Counted from the first letter of the stretch, positions 1 to 15,975 are shown. The stretch is DNA of 64,000 bases from Liolophura sinensis (GCF_032854445.1 NC_088295.1:12697385-12761384); one strand, 5' to 3'. Made by a program: numbers and translations. Notes: generated by a model not told the origin, from the sequence alone.

Positions 1-2241
1 TAAGGTTTATGAGTGATAGAAGGAAAGTTCAGGTCATGCGAAACCACTGCAGATCACCTGACACTGTAGCCAACCCTACTGACATAAGGCTGCAGCCAAC
101 CTAGTGGTAGCCAGAGTCGAACTTGTGGTTAAGAACTGAAAATGTGATGTAACAAAGTACAGAGCTTGAGAGATGCAGAGTGAACATAGGCCTACAGGTG
201 CTCTACTTGCATAGTAGTAGAGAATGAAACCATAAGGAAAAGTAAAATAATGAGCAAAGTAATTCTTGGTATTAAACGCTGACAGCATTATACATGTGCA
301 TGGCTTACTCGGAAATTTTACACAGCGTTGTCATAATAGTAAAGTGATATTTTATACTGTAGCTTTTCCAATTTGTGTGGCATTAAATGCAATTATGATT
401 TGCACAGAAAGCTGCAAGAAAATGAATTTGCTAAGTTTTCTGAAAGCAACACTATCTTTTTTTTTAACCCCTGTACTAGCTGACATCATCAGTTTTGATT
501 TGGACACTTCTTGTGAAGTGTAAGCCCTAATTAAAAGTAAAATTCAATACCTAGACCATCCCAAACCACAACCTATTGTACTGTGTTTTGCTTCAGTGCA
601 TTTTGTTAGAAAGCAAAAAAAAAACACACCGTGATAAATGACTTTAAACACAATGTGAAAATGAAAATAAAAACAGTTACACATGAAGATATCAATGATA
701 CATGTATGAGGACAAACAATGGTGAAATACAAAATGAAAAACAATGGTAAACACCTTGTAGCTTGAGCAGGGTGCAAATGCCCTATATGAATGCATCGAG
801 TAACAGTTTGCCTCACCACCAGTCTTGTCAAGGGAATGTTCTGACAGCGCTGTTAGATGAACACTCTCACACCTCATTGATTTTTCACTAGTTTATTATT
901 CTGGCACTCATACTTTTACACATCAGGTGCATGGATAGTTAATCAATAGTGGCTAACCAGATTCTAAAAAAAAAAAAAAAACCCCAGCCTATATGTGTTC
1001 AAGAGTTCTACTGATGATGCAGTCACCAAGCGTTTTAACAATGAAAACCCTACCAGTAAGCATCCTGACAAGGACATAGTCAGACCTGTGTCAAATCCCA
1101 TCTTGTACAGTACAAACTATTTGGCACCTGACAGTGTACATGTACATGTACATTGTAAATAACTTGTTCTGATCTTTGAAAACAGCTGGATTGAATGGGT
1201 TTCGAAATTTATCAGCCACGCCTCAAAAAAGTTACTTGCACGCTTGAATTGGGAATGCCAGAGGAATAATGTATATAAACACGTACTTTACACCAACACT
1301 CATGGCTCAGTAAATGTCCTTGCTGTCAATGATACGTAACCTGATTTTCTGTTTTATTAGCATGTAAATAGTAAGTAGTGTCAGTGTACTATAGTACTAT
1401 AATGTGTCCAGTTATTCTTATTGTTTTTAATCATTTACAAAAAGTCCCAACCATGCCGCCATAATGGTTCTCCATATCATAAAATAGTGCACTAAATTCT
1501 ACTTAAGCCTAAGTCAGCGAGAACAGCAATCGACCATGTGGCGTCATTGATCATGGATCTGATAGGCTGTAGGTTATTAACAGAATAATTATCAGTGATA
1601 ACAGTTAACTGACAAGTAGTCTGAAGTATAACAGATGAACACAAGGAGATCTCATCCACACTGATCTTTACTGATCCATTTTCAATAAGATTTGACTTAT
1701 CCCATACTACAGCTATTCTATTCAATGAATATGATCTTCCAGAGGGCAACTGCACAGCATTCTTGTTGAATAAAAGGGACTAATACAATACACAGGAGAC
1801 TGAAAAGCTTAAATTGTTTATATCAGTGTTTATTGGTTGGTTGGGGGCTACTTTATAGCCATCCTGGGAAAGCAGATGTTAATAAATATTAAGTCACAGC
1901 TCAGGCCTTTGTTAATTCAGATCAAATATACAGTTCAAACAGAGTGACCCTAATTTGCCCCAGCTACATTGTTATGTACTGTAAATCAAGCATCATGCAC
2001 AACCCACAGGTGTAATAGAAATAATCGCTTTATGTTCAAAAAGTGGACTTTTCATGTAAATATGCAAATTTAACCACCTACATATACATGTATACTGGTA
2101 CTTAAAACATATACTTGCACCAGTAACACAAATCACTTTGTCTGGATATCAGTATAAAACTCTGGTATAAAGCATTTGTGAACTTATACAATAGGCCTTC
2201 AAAGTGAATATCTGCCAAAAATGTATATTTGAAGCCAATAC
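1..2241. other. Probable NUBP1 intron sequence, no gene recognised
   Basis: AT-rich sequence downstream of NUBP1 exon 3. It presumably belongs to intron 3, since the next NUBP1 exon is not visible here. It has A-runs (around 966-980) and short ACATGTAC-type simple sequence. A minus-strand open stretch of about 90 codons (1495-1790) has a plausible acceptor upstream but resembles no family I know. Confidence 0.5.
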
Positions 2242-5200
2242 CTGTTTGGACTCATCAGTTGCCAAGCCATGTGCCATGTGAGCTGTAAATGTACTTTTCC
2301 CTACGCCTCCTTTTCCAGACAACACAAGGACCTTGTGACGAATGCTTGACAATTTCTCACCAATTTCAGCGATGGCTGAAACACACATTCACAATATATG
2401 TACATGCACATGTCAATATTTATGGGTAGAGGAAAGCAGAGAGCGCACGGTAAACCATCAACCTTCGGCCTGACAAGTTACAAACTTTCCCAAATATAGT
2501 ATACAGATATGCATAACATCAGACTTCTATTAACTAGTTTACAGACTTCTGATAACATATACTGGTGAGAGACAAGTGATCTTCAAAAAGTGTTAAACTG
2601 TGCAAACAGCCACACAAGTGTTCTTGGCCTCTTCCAGCCACCATAACAGTGAGAGCAGGGGAAGTCAAAAAAAGAAAAGAATATTCTACACATTACAGTT
2701 TCATGAAGAAATGCACAGAAACACCCTAATGACATGTACATGTACGTGTACAAATGCATTGTATAAATGTAACAGTACATGTATGCTCATGTAAATGTAG
2801 GTGGAAATAGATATTCAACATGGGTAAAAAATGTCTCCCATATTGCTAAACATGTATGTAAACATACACACAGTAGAGATATATTTGGTAATATAAACAT
2901 TTTATTTTATTATCTTTTCATTTTTTAAGCAGTTTGTAGATACTTTCATTTGTGGATTTATACACATCGGTGCTGTAAGTTTATGCTGACCCACACGCCC
3001 AGGGCAGGTAAAATTGACAATGGGGCAACTGATTTTCCCCTGGAACTTGCCAGACTAGATAAATATAGTAGACTTTAGCACAAATGTATTAAATAAGTTC
3101 GAACTTAGTTGACAGCTTAATTTGACTTTTCATTCACAAATACCATTTTCTATCAGCATGCTGTAACCAATATTTCTGGCATAATCAGCTCCCAAAGCTG
3201 ACGTTAGGGTAGGCTACACAAATCTAGCACAAAATGTGCATAAGTTAGCCAATCACAGCTTGCCTCTATGGTTTGTTCAGCAACAACAATCTATGGTGAA
3301 ATTATCTCCCTTACTTCATTCATGTAACTCAACAGTTTGATCATCTTGTGATGTAAAATCTGTCTCTATACATCTTGTATAAGATTAAGAACTCAATTCA
3401 ATTCATAATGTGGCCTGAAAAAAAAAATTATTTTATCAAATCAGTCTGTATCTAAATTTTCAGCAGTTTGTAAACAATAGTATGATACATCAAAGCAAAG
3501 GATGACTTGTTGAATTCTGGATGCCAGACCTTGAGGTGAAAAATGCTCTCAGGGCAACCATTAAGTTACAGAACTGTAAATCTACGAAAGAATGCTACCT
3601 GGATCTGGAGCTTTTGGAGCACTGGAAGCACATATAGACTGATTCGGACAGCCTTGACAAGCGTCTCCTTTTCCTGCATTTTCACTCTCTTTACCTGGGC
3701 AATCTGTGAAGAAGACAGAGAAACGTCCGGCCTATTAATAAAGTTCTGTTTACATCACATTACCAACTATCAACACAGAGGAATATCTAAATTTCCAACT
3801 GCTCCATCAACCTCCTTTACGAGAGAGATTGAGAGAAGAAAGAAAGAGAGAAAACGCCGTTCAAAGCTCCCTTGATTGAACACGCACGGCAACTTGTGGC
3901 AAATGCGCTGCCAACTCGAGCTGGCGATCACAACCGTAGTCTCACCGTGAAATTGCAAACTTTCAAAGTTCAACGTTTCACAGATTAGCACACAGGCGAA
4001 ACAACATCATCTAGACAATGAAATAGTCGAGTGTGGTAAACAACGGAATTCACACATTATTCTCGCCCACATTTATGGCGCCTAATTTCCGATTCATGTG
4101 TACTATTGTATGTACACTACTGCGCAGCGAAGCGCATGCAATATCGTCCCCATGTACGGTGCTAGATCTTTTTCTATTCGCCGCTTAAAACGAGTCTACG
4201 TTCAATATCCCCATGATACTAAACACACATCAACGCTGATTTTGCATTCAAATGGTATTCCTCATGTAAAATTAAAACCTTTTAACTGGACTCGTTTAAT
4301 GTTGCGAGGGGGCTTTGTATTCGCTGTTGTTGTAATGTGTCACATGCACACCCTGCATGTTTTGTCATTTTTATTTATCCGGAACTGAAGCGATTTCTTT
4401 TGTTGCTTTCTCGTAAATTTCGGGATTCAGTTATGAAATAATTATATGTGTGCATCCCATATGCTTCCCACTGACCACTGCATGCGCTAGCGGCCACCGT
4501 TGTGACCGGAGAAGACAAGTGGCGCCACTGACGTCAGTAGCCCGTGACCTGTGTTGTGGCGTTTTGGCCGTTGGCAAGGCTTTCGGAACATTGAAACGTC
4601 ACGCCTTGTCCTCCGCATAGTACCAGTGGCGGTCAGATAGACGAATGGAACGCACCCATACATTTATGTTAAAAATGTGAGTATTGTAGGCTTTAAGTTC
4701 CAACTGAAGTTTAGTTCTTCTTGAATAAATATTTTTTTTGTATTAGTTTATGCATTCGTAACAATGTAGGCCTATGTATATCAATCATATATGAAAATCG
4801 TATTTTATATGGCCAATGGAAGCCATTTTAATACAAATGATTAATCAAATGCTTAAATTCATGCAATTTTAATTATTACACTCATCATCTGATGACAGTC
4901 TTTCATGATACATAAGAGAAATACATAATTAACTATTCATTCACCTTAGTGATATAGACAATGACAAAATCTGAGCCACATTTTTCTATAATCTGATGCC
5001 ATATTTGAATATTACATTATTAAGTTATCATTTTGATCTGTACTGACGGCTTTAAGAATTCTGATATTTTTGCAAAGGTTTTCATTTTGCAAGTTACAAT
5101 TTGACTTCAATTAATATGTACATGAAAGAATGTAGAAAAAGAGCATAACAATATCACTTTTTTCCTACCTATTGCCTATTCTAGCAGTTTTTTTTTACTG

Positions 5201-7578
5201 AGTGTCATTTCAGTATCATCTTATATATAGATTTTGTATATGTTATGTTAATTATAGGCCTACATGAAAGAATATCTTGGCTGACCTCACTACTAGAATT
5301 TGATACCCATTAGTCTGAGACAGCTTATAAAATGATATTTTATCATTTTTTTTCATTTACGACTGTAAAAGAAATGCTTGTGATTGTGAAAAATTATACA
5401 ATATTGTACTCCACACCAGCAGCCTTTGTTGGGCTAGAGGTGGTAGACACAGAGGCTTAAAATTGTAGTTCCCTGACCTGGTTGTGTACAAGTTGAGCGA
5501 AACGGTGGCCCACATACGACATTTTCCTTTTTTCTTAACCTTTGTAATTTTTTCTAAGGTTTCCAGATGAGAATGTTTTCACCCAGGTGGAAACCTTTTC
5601 ACCCAGATGGAAACTCACGTGATACCAAATGCTTCCTTCTAGTCCAAAAATGGCGGAAAATCGTGTTCATCGGGTACATCTTGTGACAGATAGCAGATAA
5701 TTATTTTTAATAATTTTTTTTTTTTAATAATTTTTTTTTTGTATTAGTTTATACATTCGTAACAATGTAGGCCTATGTATATCAATCATATCATTCGTAA
5801 CAATGTCTATTGCCTATTCTAGCAGTTTTTTTTTTACTGAGTGTCATTTCAGTATCATCTTATATATAGATTTTGTATATGTTATGTTAATTATAGGCCT
5901 ACATGAAAGAATATCTTGGCTGACCTCACTACTAGAATTTGATACCCATTAGTCTGAGACAGCTTATAAAATGATATTTTAATCATTTTTTTTCATTTAC
6001 GACTGTAAAAGAAATGCTTGTGATTGTGAAAAATTATACAATATTGTACTCCACACCAGCAGCCTTTGTTGGGCTAGAGGTGGTAGACACAGAGGCTTAA
6101 AATTGTAGTTCCCTGACCTGGTTGTGTACAAGTTGAGCGAAACGGTGGCCCACATACGACATTTTCCCTTTTTCTTAACCTTTGTAATTTTTTCTAAGGT
6201 TTCCAGATGAGAATGTTTTCACCCAGGTGGAAACCTTTTCACCCAGATGGAAACTCACGTGATACCAAATGCTTCCTTCTAGTCCAAAAATGGCGGAAAA
6301 TTGTGTTCATCGGGTACATCTTGTGACAGATAGCAGATAATTATTTTTAATAATTTTTTTTTTTTAATAATTTTTTTTTTGTATTAGTTTATGCATTCGT
6401 AACAATGTAGGCCTATGTATATCAATCATATCATTCGTAACAATGTCTATTGCCTATTCTAGCAGTTTTTTTTTTACTGAGTGTCATTTCAGTATCATCT
6501 TATATATAGATTTTGTATATGTTATGTTAATTATAGGCCTACATGAAAGAATATCTTGGCTGACCTCACTACTAGAATTTGATACCCATTAGTCTGAGAC
6601 AGCTTATAAAATGATATTTTATCATTTTTTTTCATTTACGACTGTAAAAGAAATGCTTGTGATTGTGAAAAATTATACAATATTGTACTCCACACCAGCA
6701 GCCTTTGTTGGACTAGATAAAGACCTACATATCCATGTAATTATCCGACAATGCAAGAAAACTGATTTTCTTTAACTTTATTTCATTTAATATTGAATGC
6801 CCCTGTCCTCTTGGTGATTCTGAGCATAGATTAAAAGCTGTCTTGTCAGTGGTAGTTCGTTTTTAACACCGAGAGAGCAGAGGTGGTCGACACAGAGGCT
6901 TAAAATTGTAGTTCCCTGACCTGGTTGTGTACAAGTTGAGCGAAACGGTGGCCCATATACGACATTTTCCTTTTTTCTTAACCTTTGTAATTTTTTCTAA
7001 GGTTTCCAGATGAGAATGTTTTCACCCAGGTGGAAACCTTTTCACCCAGATGGAAACTCACGTGATACCAAATGCTTCCTTCTAGTCCAAAAATGGCGGA
7101 AAATCGTGTTCATCGGGTACATCTTGTGACAGATAGCAGATAATTTCGTTTATTTATTTACTTGGTTCTTGGTGTACGCCACACTCAAGAATATTTCACT
7201 TAGACGACGACGACCATCACGTGAGTTTCCACCCGGGCAAAAAAGTTTTAACCCAGAACCGTTTTCACCTGGGTGAAAAAGTTTTCTCTCAAGTGGAAAC
7301 CTACGAAAAAGTTACAAAAGTTAAGAAAAAAGGAAAATGTCGTATATGGGCCACTGTAGTGTAGCGGGGGCGCAGCATACCATGAAACAGGCATGACATG
7401 ACAAATTTTACTGATATCGAAAAACACACTACCCTAATGCGAACCAACGCTCATCGCTAAGCAGTGGGGATAACTACTCCTCTGCCTTTTGTTCATATGA
7501 AAGGAATAGACTTATTCACACCTATTAGAAACAAACGTTTTACTCACGCTCCGGAGCGTTTTCTGGCTTGTCAGCCAT
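2242..7578 (-). CDS. NUBP1: Cytosolic Fe-S cluster assembly factor NUBP1 (Nbp35), 5' part: exons 1-3
   Basis: Exons on the minus strand are 7548-7578, 3599-3703 and 2242-2375, with GT-AG junctions and consistent phases. They give the first 90 residues. The start [14 protein letters not shown] matches the NUBP1 N-terminus. Cysteines at 12, 26, 29 and 35 form the C-x13-C-x2-C-x5-C pattern that binds the N-terminal [4Fe-4S] cluster in Nbp35. The deviant Walker A motif GKGGVGKST lies at residues 66-74, preceded by KVLVLSG. In known family members, NUBP1 forms a scaffold with NUBP2 in the cytosol and builds Fe-S clusters for transfer to target proteins. Family members are about 310-320 aa, so roughly 70% of the protein (the rest of the ATPase fold and the CxxC site) must lie left of base 1; I looked for the next exon (LLD.DICGPS) in 1-2241 and did not find it. 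Intron 1 is 3.8 kb and repeat-rich. Family identity is very secure. Confidence 0.93.
5170..7143 (+). repeat. Tandem repeat, three copies of a ~639-bp unit in NUBP1 intron 1
   Basis: The marker TATTGCCTATTCTAGCAG recurs at 5170, 5808 and 6448, giving unit lengths of 638 and 640 bp. The three units (5170-5807, 5808-6447, 6448-7143) differ by only a few bases. Unit 3 carries about 163 extra bases (about 6716-6878) at a point where units 1 and 2 read straight through. Sequence at 4725-4790 (ATTAGTTTATGCATTCGTAAC and following) is repeated at the junctions near 5740 and 6380. The ancestral block therefore began near 4725, and units 2 and 3 lack the 375 bases at about 4790-5165. High identity suggests recent duplication. 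Confidence 0.93.
6940..7355. repeat. Large imperfect inverted repeat (fold-back) at the end of the tandem array
   Basis: The left arm (about 6950-7067, GTGGCCCATATACGACATTT and onward to CTCACGTGA) recurs as its reverse complement at about 7211-7353 (TCACGTGAGTTTCC to CGTATATGGGCCAC). The arms are about 75% identical by eye, and both contain reiterated TTTCACCCAGGTGGAAAC-like modules and a CACGTG core. The roughly 140-bp spacer contains a SINE 3' tail. The left arm is present three times because it lies inside the 639-bp tandem unit; the right arm is present once. Confidence 0.85.
7149..7215 (-). mobile_element. SINE 3' tail fragment
   Basis: Reverse-strand copy of the tail seen in the full-length SINEs here (TTTATTTATTT, then GTGTACGCCACACTCAAGAA and AATATTTCACTTAGACGACG). 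Only the last ~65 bp remain. It sits in the loop of the inverted repeat in NUBP1 intron 1. Confidence 0.8.
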
Positions 7579-10500
7579 GTTGAGCAAATCTACCTCCTGC
7601 ACTAGAGAGCTCCCTAGTTACCGTATCCATACACAAAGCGTCTCTCCCACGTGGATAGCGGCGCGTCGTGAACGATGGAGTGTAGATGTGCAACAGCTAA
7701 AGCACCGTCGGAGAAGAAGGATTGCCAAGTTAGCTTCCCAGCTATCCAAGGTATTTGACTGCTCAAAGAGACCGCGCGTTAAATTCAAAAAGAATAGTGT
7801 CTCAGTAACGTGAAGTTAAAGGGCCCAGGCAATCATCAACACACTGTCACTCATCATCATGTGATCGCTACTGGGTCCGGCCGATGGCGATTGTCAGTTT
7901 TTAGTGTCAGTTAACTAATGAGACGGAGTTAGTGGGAATGTTTATACGTGAGGCGAGATAACCGGTTCCAGTCGAATTAACCTGCTGCGTGACAGACCAG
8001 AAGGCTGGACATCTAGCTCGGTTTACATGAGATCAAGAAATGTTTGTCTCTGATCATGACAAACATTAGTATATCCTAAAATTTGTGTTACCGACTCGGG
8101 GCTGCCTGTCCAGTGCATAACTGACACTTGTTATTATGGTACTAAAAAAATGACTACGGCTTAACGCCACTTCGACAGGTCATATCTGGGAGAGTATGGG
8201 CACTCAGTGGATTGTAACAATAATATTAAAATAAAAGTGGATGTAGGTAGACCTATGTATGTCTACGGACGGCCTTAATCCAGTCAAACATTATCTCAAG
8301 GTTTGATAATTCGCATACAAGTAATATGTGAGATGATATTTAGCATATTAGACGGTCTTTATTTAGCTACTCTTTGAGTTATTAAAGATGGGTTATAGCT
8401 ACTCTATATCTTGATAGGAATACATATGTATGTCACTTGCACATACGCGCCCGTCGTAGATCATTTAACGTGCAGTGTTTAGTGCCAACTGAGTTTAGCA
8501 TATGCTGTTAACTTTTAACTGTATCATTGTATAACCAAAGAGTTATTACTTGTTCGGTATATTTACAGACTTATAATTCTGCTGATACCTACAACATATA
8601 TATGCATAAATGTCGTTTGTGTTTACTGAATTAGCTGTTGACACTCTGTGATGTTGTAGACTCTTCATGCTCTATTTTATTTATTTAATTTGTTTTTGTT
8701 TCTGTTTATAACTATTGGTTTATATCCACCGGTAGCAGATAACGTGTCTATAATAAATTAACAATATGGGGTAAGCGACATTGGCCTTTAGAAAGATCGT
8801 AAATTAAATGCTTTTCATTGCATTGTACTTTGTAAGGTTGTATGGATAACCGGTCATCACCGATGTCATCATCGGATACACGACACTGTAGGCATAAAGA
8901 CTGCGTATGAATATGGTGAAAGCTGTCACGGTCTATCAGACACATGGGGAGATATAAAGTTACAGAACTGCATGCATGTACTGGACGTTTTTTTCTCTCT
9001 CAACACTATGCAGTCCATGAAATGTCATGAAATTATAGTAGGTAATTTACTGTATAGGTCTTCAGTAATTCTGTGCGTAATTACATTGTATTTACATGTG
9101 AAAAGTGAAAACCAAATATCATTTAAAAGTGAGTGAGTCCTTTCATATCAGTATGCTTACAATGTTGCCTTATTAAATGATATTTGGCTTTCACTTTTTA
9201 CATGTAAATACAGTTTCACTTTTTTCATGTAAATACAATGTAATTACGCACAGAATTACTGAAGACCTATACAGTAAATCACCTAATATAATTTATTGAC
9301 ATCTTTCAACAGGTAATCCCCGTCCCCCCTGCAGTTCAAAGTCAAATAAAATTGTAACAGTAAATCACATACAACCTGACATGTATAACTTCAAGCGACA
9401 TTTAACCACATAATCACGCTTCTAAACTGTTATAATCTCCACAAGCACAGTGTGAAAATACAATATTTGGTGAAAATTCGCCGAAGTAATATAGGTGATT
9501 TACCATATTTCTGGCTGTTGTGATTTAGCAGGCCATTTCCGGATATTCTAAATTAAACCGATCTGTGCCTGTGACTAAACCTATTAATGATTAAAAGCCT
9601 GTTATGCATATCATACCCCTGCACTTTATATGAGGCGTATTGTATCTCATAGGCCTGAAATGGCAATTTTTTAAGGTGAAAAACTGTTACAAAGGCTACC
9701 CTCACATCGTTTGAATTTTCAAAGGTATATCCCTTTCCCTCAAACTCTGGATATCTCAAATGGATGCATTTTTCATAACCCAACTTCCCATGACGTTATA
9801 AGATGGTTAAGGTGACTAAGCATCGGAGTTTCAGTCTTCATTTAAAATTGTGTCAGGGGATCTTTTTGTTGGTTTTTATATTTTATGCGGGTTGCCAAAC
9901 GTTACTACCTCTACGGAGCAGCATCGTGCGTGTCGCTAAAGACAGACGACGCATATGCGTGGCTGACACATGAAATACATAGGAAGGTCTATCTAGATCG
10001 TTTATCCTAGCAACATCTATCCTCCCTTGTGTGTAATCATAAAAGTAAATGTAGCCATCAAAAACCATGCAACGTTCACTCGTCTAAGAAGCACTTTGAT
10101 CGATTGGTCACACGCTCAGTCTGCATGAAAGGTCCAGTAAGCTCTTCCAGCCATTGCATTGGAAAGGCTTGTAACATCAACCATATTAAGATGAATCCTT
10201 CAATCCTTATTTTATCTGCCACAAATATTTAGTATTGGTGTGAAGCAAAAGTATGTTTTTTTAGGCGAGTAAGCTGTCTTTTATAGGACTTGCTGGTTAT
10301 ATAACGTACAGTGATTAAGCCGCATGCGTGGGGATTGCAGAAAAATCCTTGAAATGATTATCGACCTCATGTACTGAGTTACAATACTCATAAATACGAC
10401 AAAAAAGTCAATTGTAAACACAAGTGTTTATTTTTTAGCCTGGAAAGTATAGGACAGATAGGCACAATCTAACATGTCAGTTTTTGCATTTTGGCATCCT

Positions 10501-11027
10501 GCCAAGACTTGCTCCTTCGATGACCTAGCCAAGTTTGAGTCTTCCGTGTGAAGGCTGTATAGGATACGGTAAAATATATGTATCTGTCGTCTTTTTCAAT
10601 CAAAACATAAACCTTCATGAACATTTACCAAATTGGACCCTCTAGTTTATTAACTGGAAAAGAGCATATCAAGTTTAATTCACAAGTACTATTTATATAT
10701 TTAAATAAAACATTGTAGTTAACCGAAAAATTGTCTCCCGTGTGGTCACATTTATAGAATCGCCCAAATACACACTCCGTCCTAGTTGGGGTATGCGCGT
10801 GTTTTCAGGGAGAAAACCATGGCGGATTTCGAAAAGAATTGATAGAAAATGCAATGAACTGAAACATTTTAGTGAAATTGTGATGTTAGAAATACCTGTA
10901 AAGTAATACATCACTGTCAGTTTGCATTGCGTGTATGTTTTTGAACTCTTCAGCGTTATATGTTCTCAGTAATCACAGGAATATGGATTTTCACATTTCA
11001 GGATATAACTGTCCTCCATCAGGCGTC
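7579..11027. other. Intergenic spacer between NUBP1 and tektin-3 copy 1
   Basis: The NUBP1 promoter should lie just right of 7578, and the region 7600-7800 is relatively GC-rich. Apart from the fold-back at 9033-9292, I see no gene, RNA or known element. The sequence 10950-11010 ends in a pyrimidine-rich ACATTTCAG before the tektin start codon and may be an acceptor for a 5' UTR exon. Confidence 0.5.
9033..9292. repeat. 260-bp imperfect palindrome (fold-back)
   Basis: Left arm 9033-9126 (TTTACTGTATAGGTCTTCAG onward to CCAAATATCATTTA) is matched by its reverse complement at 9172-9292, with a loop of about 45 bp. The right arm holds an extra 25-bp internal duplication (GTAAATACA-type). The stem is about 95% identical over its core. 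There is no coding potential. It resembles a hairpin or fold-back element; the family is unknown. Confidence 0.85.
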
Positions 11028-13730
<2,703 letters not shown>

Positions 13731-15221
13731 GGAAGGAAATGATTTCTTGTAATGTACTTTCTAAACTTGATTATTCACGTTTTTGTTTTAAATTAGATGA
13801 GACCATGCACTGTTAAATAACTTCATTGGGTATGTATAACACAACTGCAAAATGTAACTTCGCAATCATTGTAAAATTACAAAGATTTTTTATTCAACAA
13901 CTGCTGATTTCATAACTTAGACAAGTAAGACTTATTAGGAGAATATTAAGTAATGGATGTTGGACTTATTGACTGGAGAGGCTGGATCCACTCACACTAA
14001 ACGCTCCTAACATTATGTGCAGGTAACTGCCATGGTGACCCCATGCTTACATTGCTGCTTGCCATGGTAATATCGTGCACAAGCACAACGCTAACAATGC
14101 TTTGTCGAAGCGGGCCTACTGGCCTGTACTTCATAAAACACAGGCATCATAGGTCTGTTTGTAAATAAGTAAGTTATGATATACATTATTGCCAACATTT
14201 TCCCGATTTTCGCGTCACTTGTACATCTTGTAAATACAGATCTTTTTTTTTTTTATTCTATAAATATTTCTTGTCAGTATTTTCGGAACTGAGTGTAGGG
14301 AACGCCGGCTTTTTCCCCGTTCCTGCTGGTGTAGTTGATATTTAGTGCCTGAATGTGGCGCATGCGCGTCCACTTGGATCTGAGATACCACAGGTCTCTG
14401 TGATAATGATATATCCTCTCCACTTATTTTCGCTGTAATCAGTATTCCACTCACTCGTTTACAAGATCTGTATTAATTGTGTAGATTTGATAATAAATAT
14501 TTTGAATGCCGTGATCATAAATCATTCTGCGAGACTTTTGTATTTTATTTCATATAAATTGGTTGGATTTTGTATTTAAATAAATTTACAATGGTCTAAT
14601 GACTTCATTTAAATCAAGCTGTTCCGTGTACAGGTATTGTATCAAACTGAGAAAGCAAGAAAGATTACTGCATGTGAAGTTATACAGTCATTTTCTTTAC
14701 ATGATATCGGTCTTTATATTCTTTCATGATATCGGTCTTACATGACAGTCTTTACATGATATCAGTCATGAATGACAGTAATTCCATTACATTTTTTTAT
14801 TCACCAGATATCCAGCAGGACACATGAAATCATATTGCATCAGATATACATAAACAAAGAAAAGACTGCTATAGAAAGTATATAAGTTAGTGTGATATGC
14901 CTCCCCCTGGCGGGGAATAGAAACCCCAGATGGCTTCTTTTGTCCCGTTTAGAGTTTGATGTAAGGTAACACAGATTTTGAAAATATACGGGTATTTGAT
15001 AGACTACAGGCTAGTAAAACTTGTAAGGAGAACAATCGGAAATCATGAAACAAATTCTTAGTGCGAACAACTAGAACCAAAATTGCGTCCGTATTAATAT
15101 GTACATATTGTGAAAGATTAAGTAAGACTAGGTCGTCGTAATTGATATACTGGCCCGGGATCACGAAGCAATCGTCGACTTAAGTAAAAATTTCAAATCA
15201 CTAAAATTGTTATTTCTTAAG

Positions 15222-15975
15222 TGTTACGACCCAAAACTGTCTGTATTATAAAGAGATGGCTTGTTCGAAATACACGACAGTTCAGCCGCACAAAAAGTAA
15301 CCGAAACCAGCAGATTTTATTTTACAACAATTTATTAGCTTTAACAAGAACAGATAATAAGACTTATACAAATACTAAAGTACTTAAGTTTAACAAGAAA
15401 GGATAGCAGTATCTATACAAATACTAAAGTACTTACAAGTACAAAGGTGTCTAGTCCAAACGGACGCATATATTCCACAATATATACCACACAGGAATAA
15501 ATGCTCAGAGGCAAATTCACAAGAGGGAAAATCCACAGTATAACTGAGTGTATGACGAAATATACACAAAATTCCACAGACAGGGTCCGTGTACTAATAA
15601 GCACCGTGTATACAAGAGCACAAATTAAACGTACAAGTTCAAACTGAACAAGTGCTCGGTGGAGATAGGATATAACAAAGCCAGAGGCTATAAAGACACC
15701 AAAATTCAACACAAAAGGCCTACTAAAGTAACGCACAGCGAAAGCATCCAAAACTCTCAATAATTCTCCTTTCTCCTGCTTTCATAGGTCTTATATAGCC
15801 TGGTGGAATTGTCTAGAATAAGAAAATTCCTGAACACTTGATGTAAACAAACAGGCACCGAACCGAGCGTATTCTGGAACATTCTAAGGTAGAGGCAGAC
15901 AGCAGTCCCTGAACTTAGCATATGTAAGCAGTGGCAAGCTGAATTTAGAAGCTGACGGCAGTTGTGCACATAACA
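15222..15975 (-). mobile_element. Probable solo LTR of an LTR retrotransposon (fossil)
   Basis: A ~754-bp segment bounded by the short inverted ends TGTTA and TAACA, with TAAG next to both ends as a possible short target duplication. Read on the minus strand it has a TATA-like GGCTATATAAG near 15790-15800 and an AATAAA-like polyadenylation signal near 15310, in the U3-R-U5 order expected of an LTR. No internal gag or pol sequence is present, so it looks like a solo remnant. The family is unassigned (Gypsy-like ends are possible). Age cannot be judged from one copy. Confidence 0.5.

Larger units (their letters stand above)
2376..7547. other. NUBP1 introns 1 and 2
   Basis: Intron 2 (2376-3598) shows no recognisable element apart from simple AT-rich sequence. 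Intron 1 (3704-7547) holds a GC-richer patch around 4490-4640, including the 12-bp palindrome ACTGACGTCAGT (a full CRE core), then the tandem and inverted repeats listed separately. No gene is supported. Confidence 0.6.

Noticed and set aside
1492-1790. Minus-strand open stretch of about 90 codons (LPSGRSYSLNRIAVVWDKSN)
   Set aside because: A possible acceptor precedes it, but it does not match NUBP1 or any family I recall, and has no ATG at the start. Kept only as a remark.
7568-7813. 81-codon plus-strand open frame over the NUBP1 start
   Set aside because: Lies across the GC-rich promoter region of NUBP1; the arginine run is compositional and no family is recognised.
15413-15760. 115-codon minus-strand open frame rich in hydrophobic residues
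   Set aside because: It lies inside the probable solo LTR and resembles no known protein; best read as chance.
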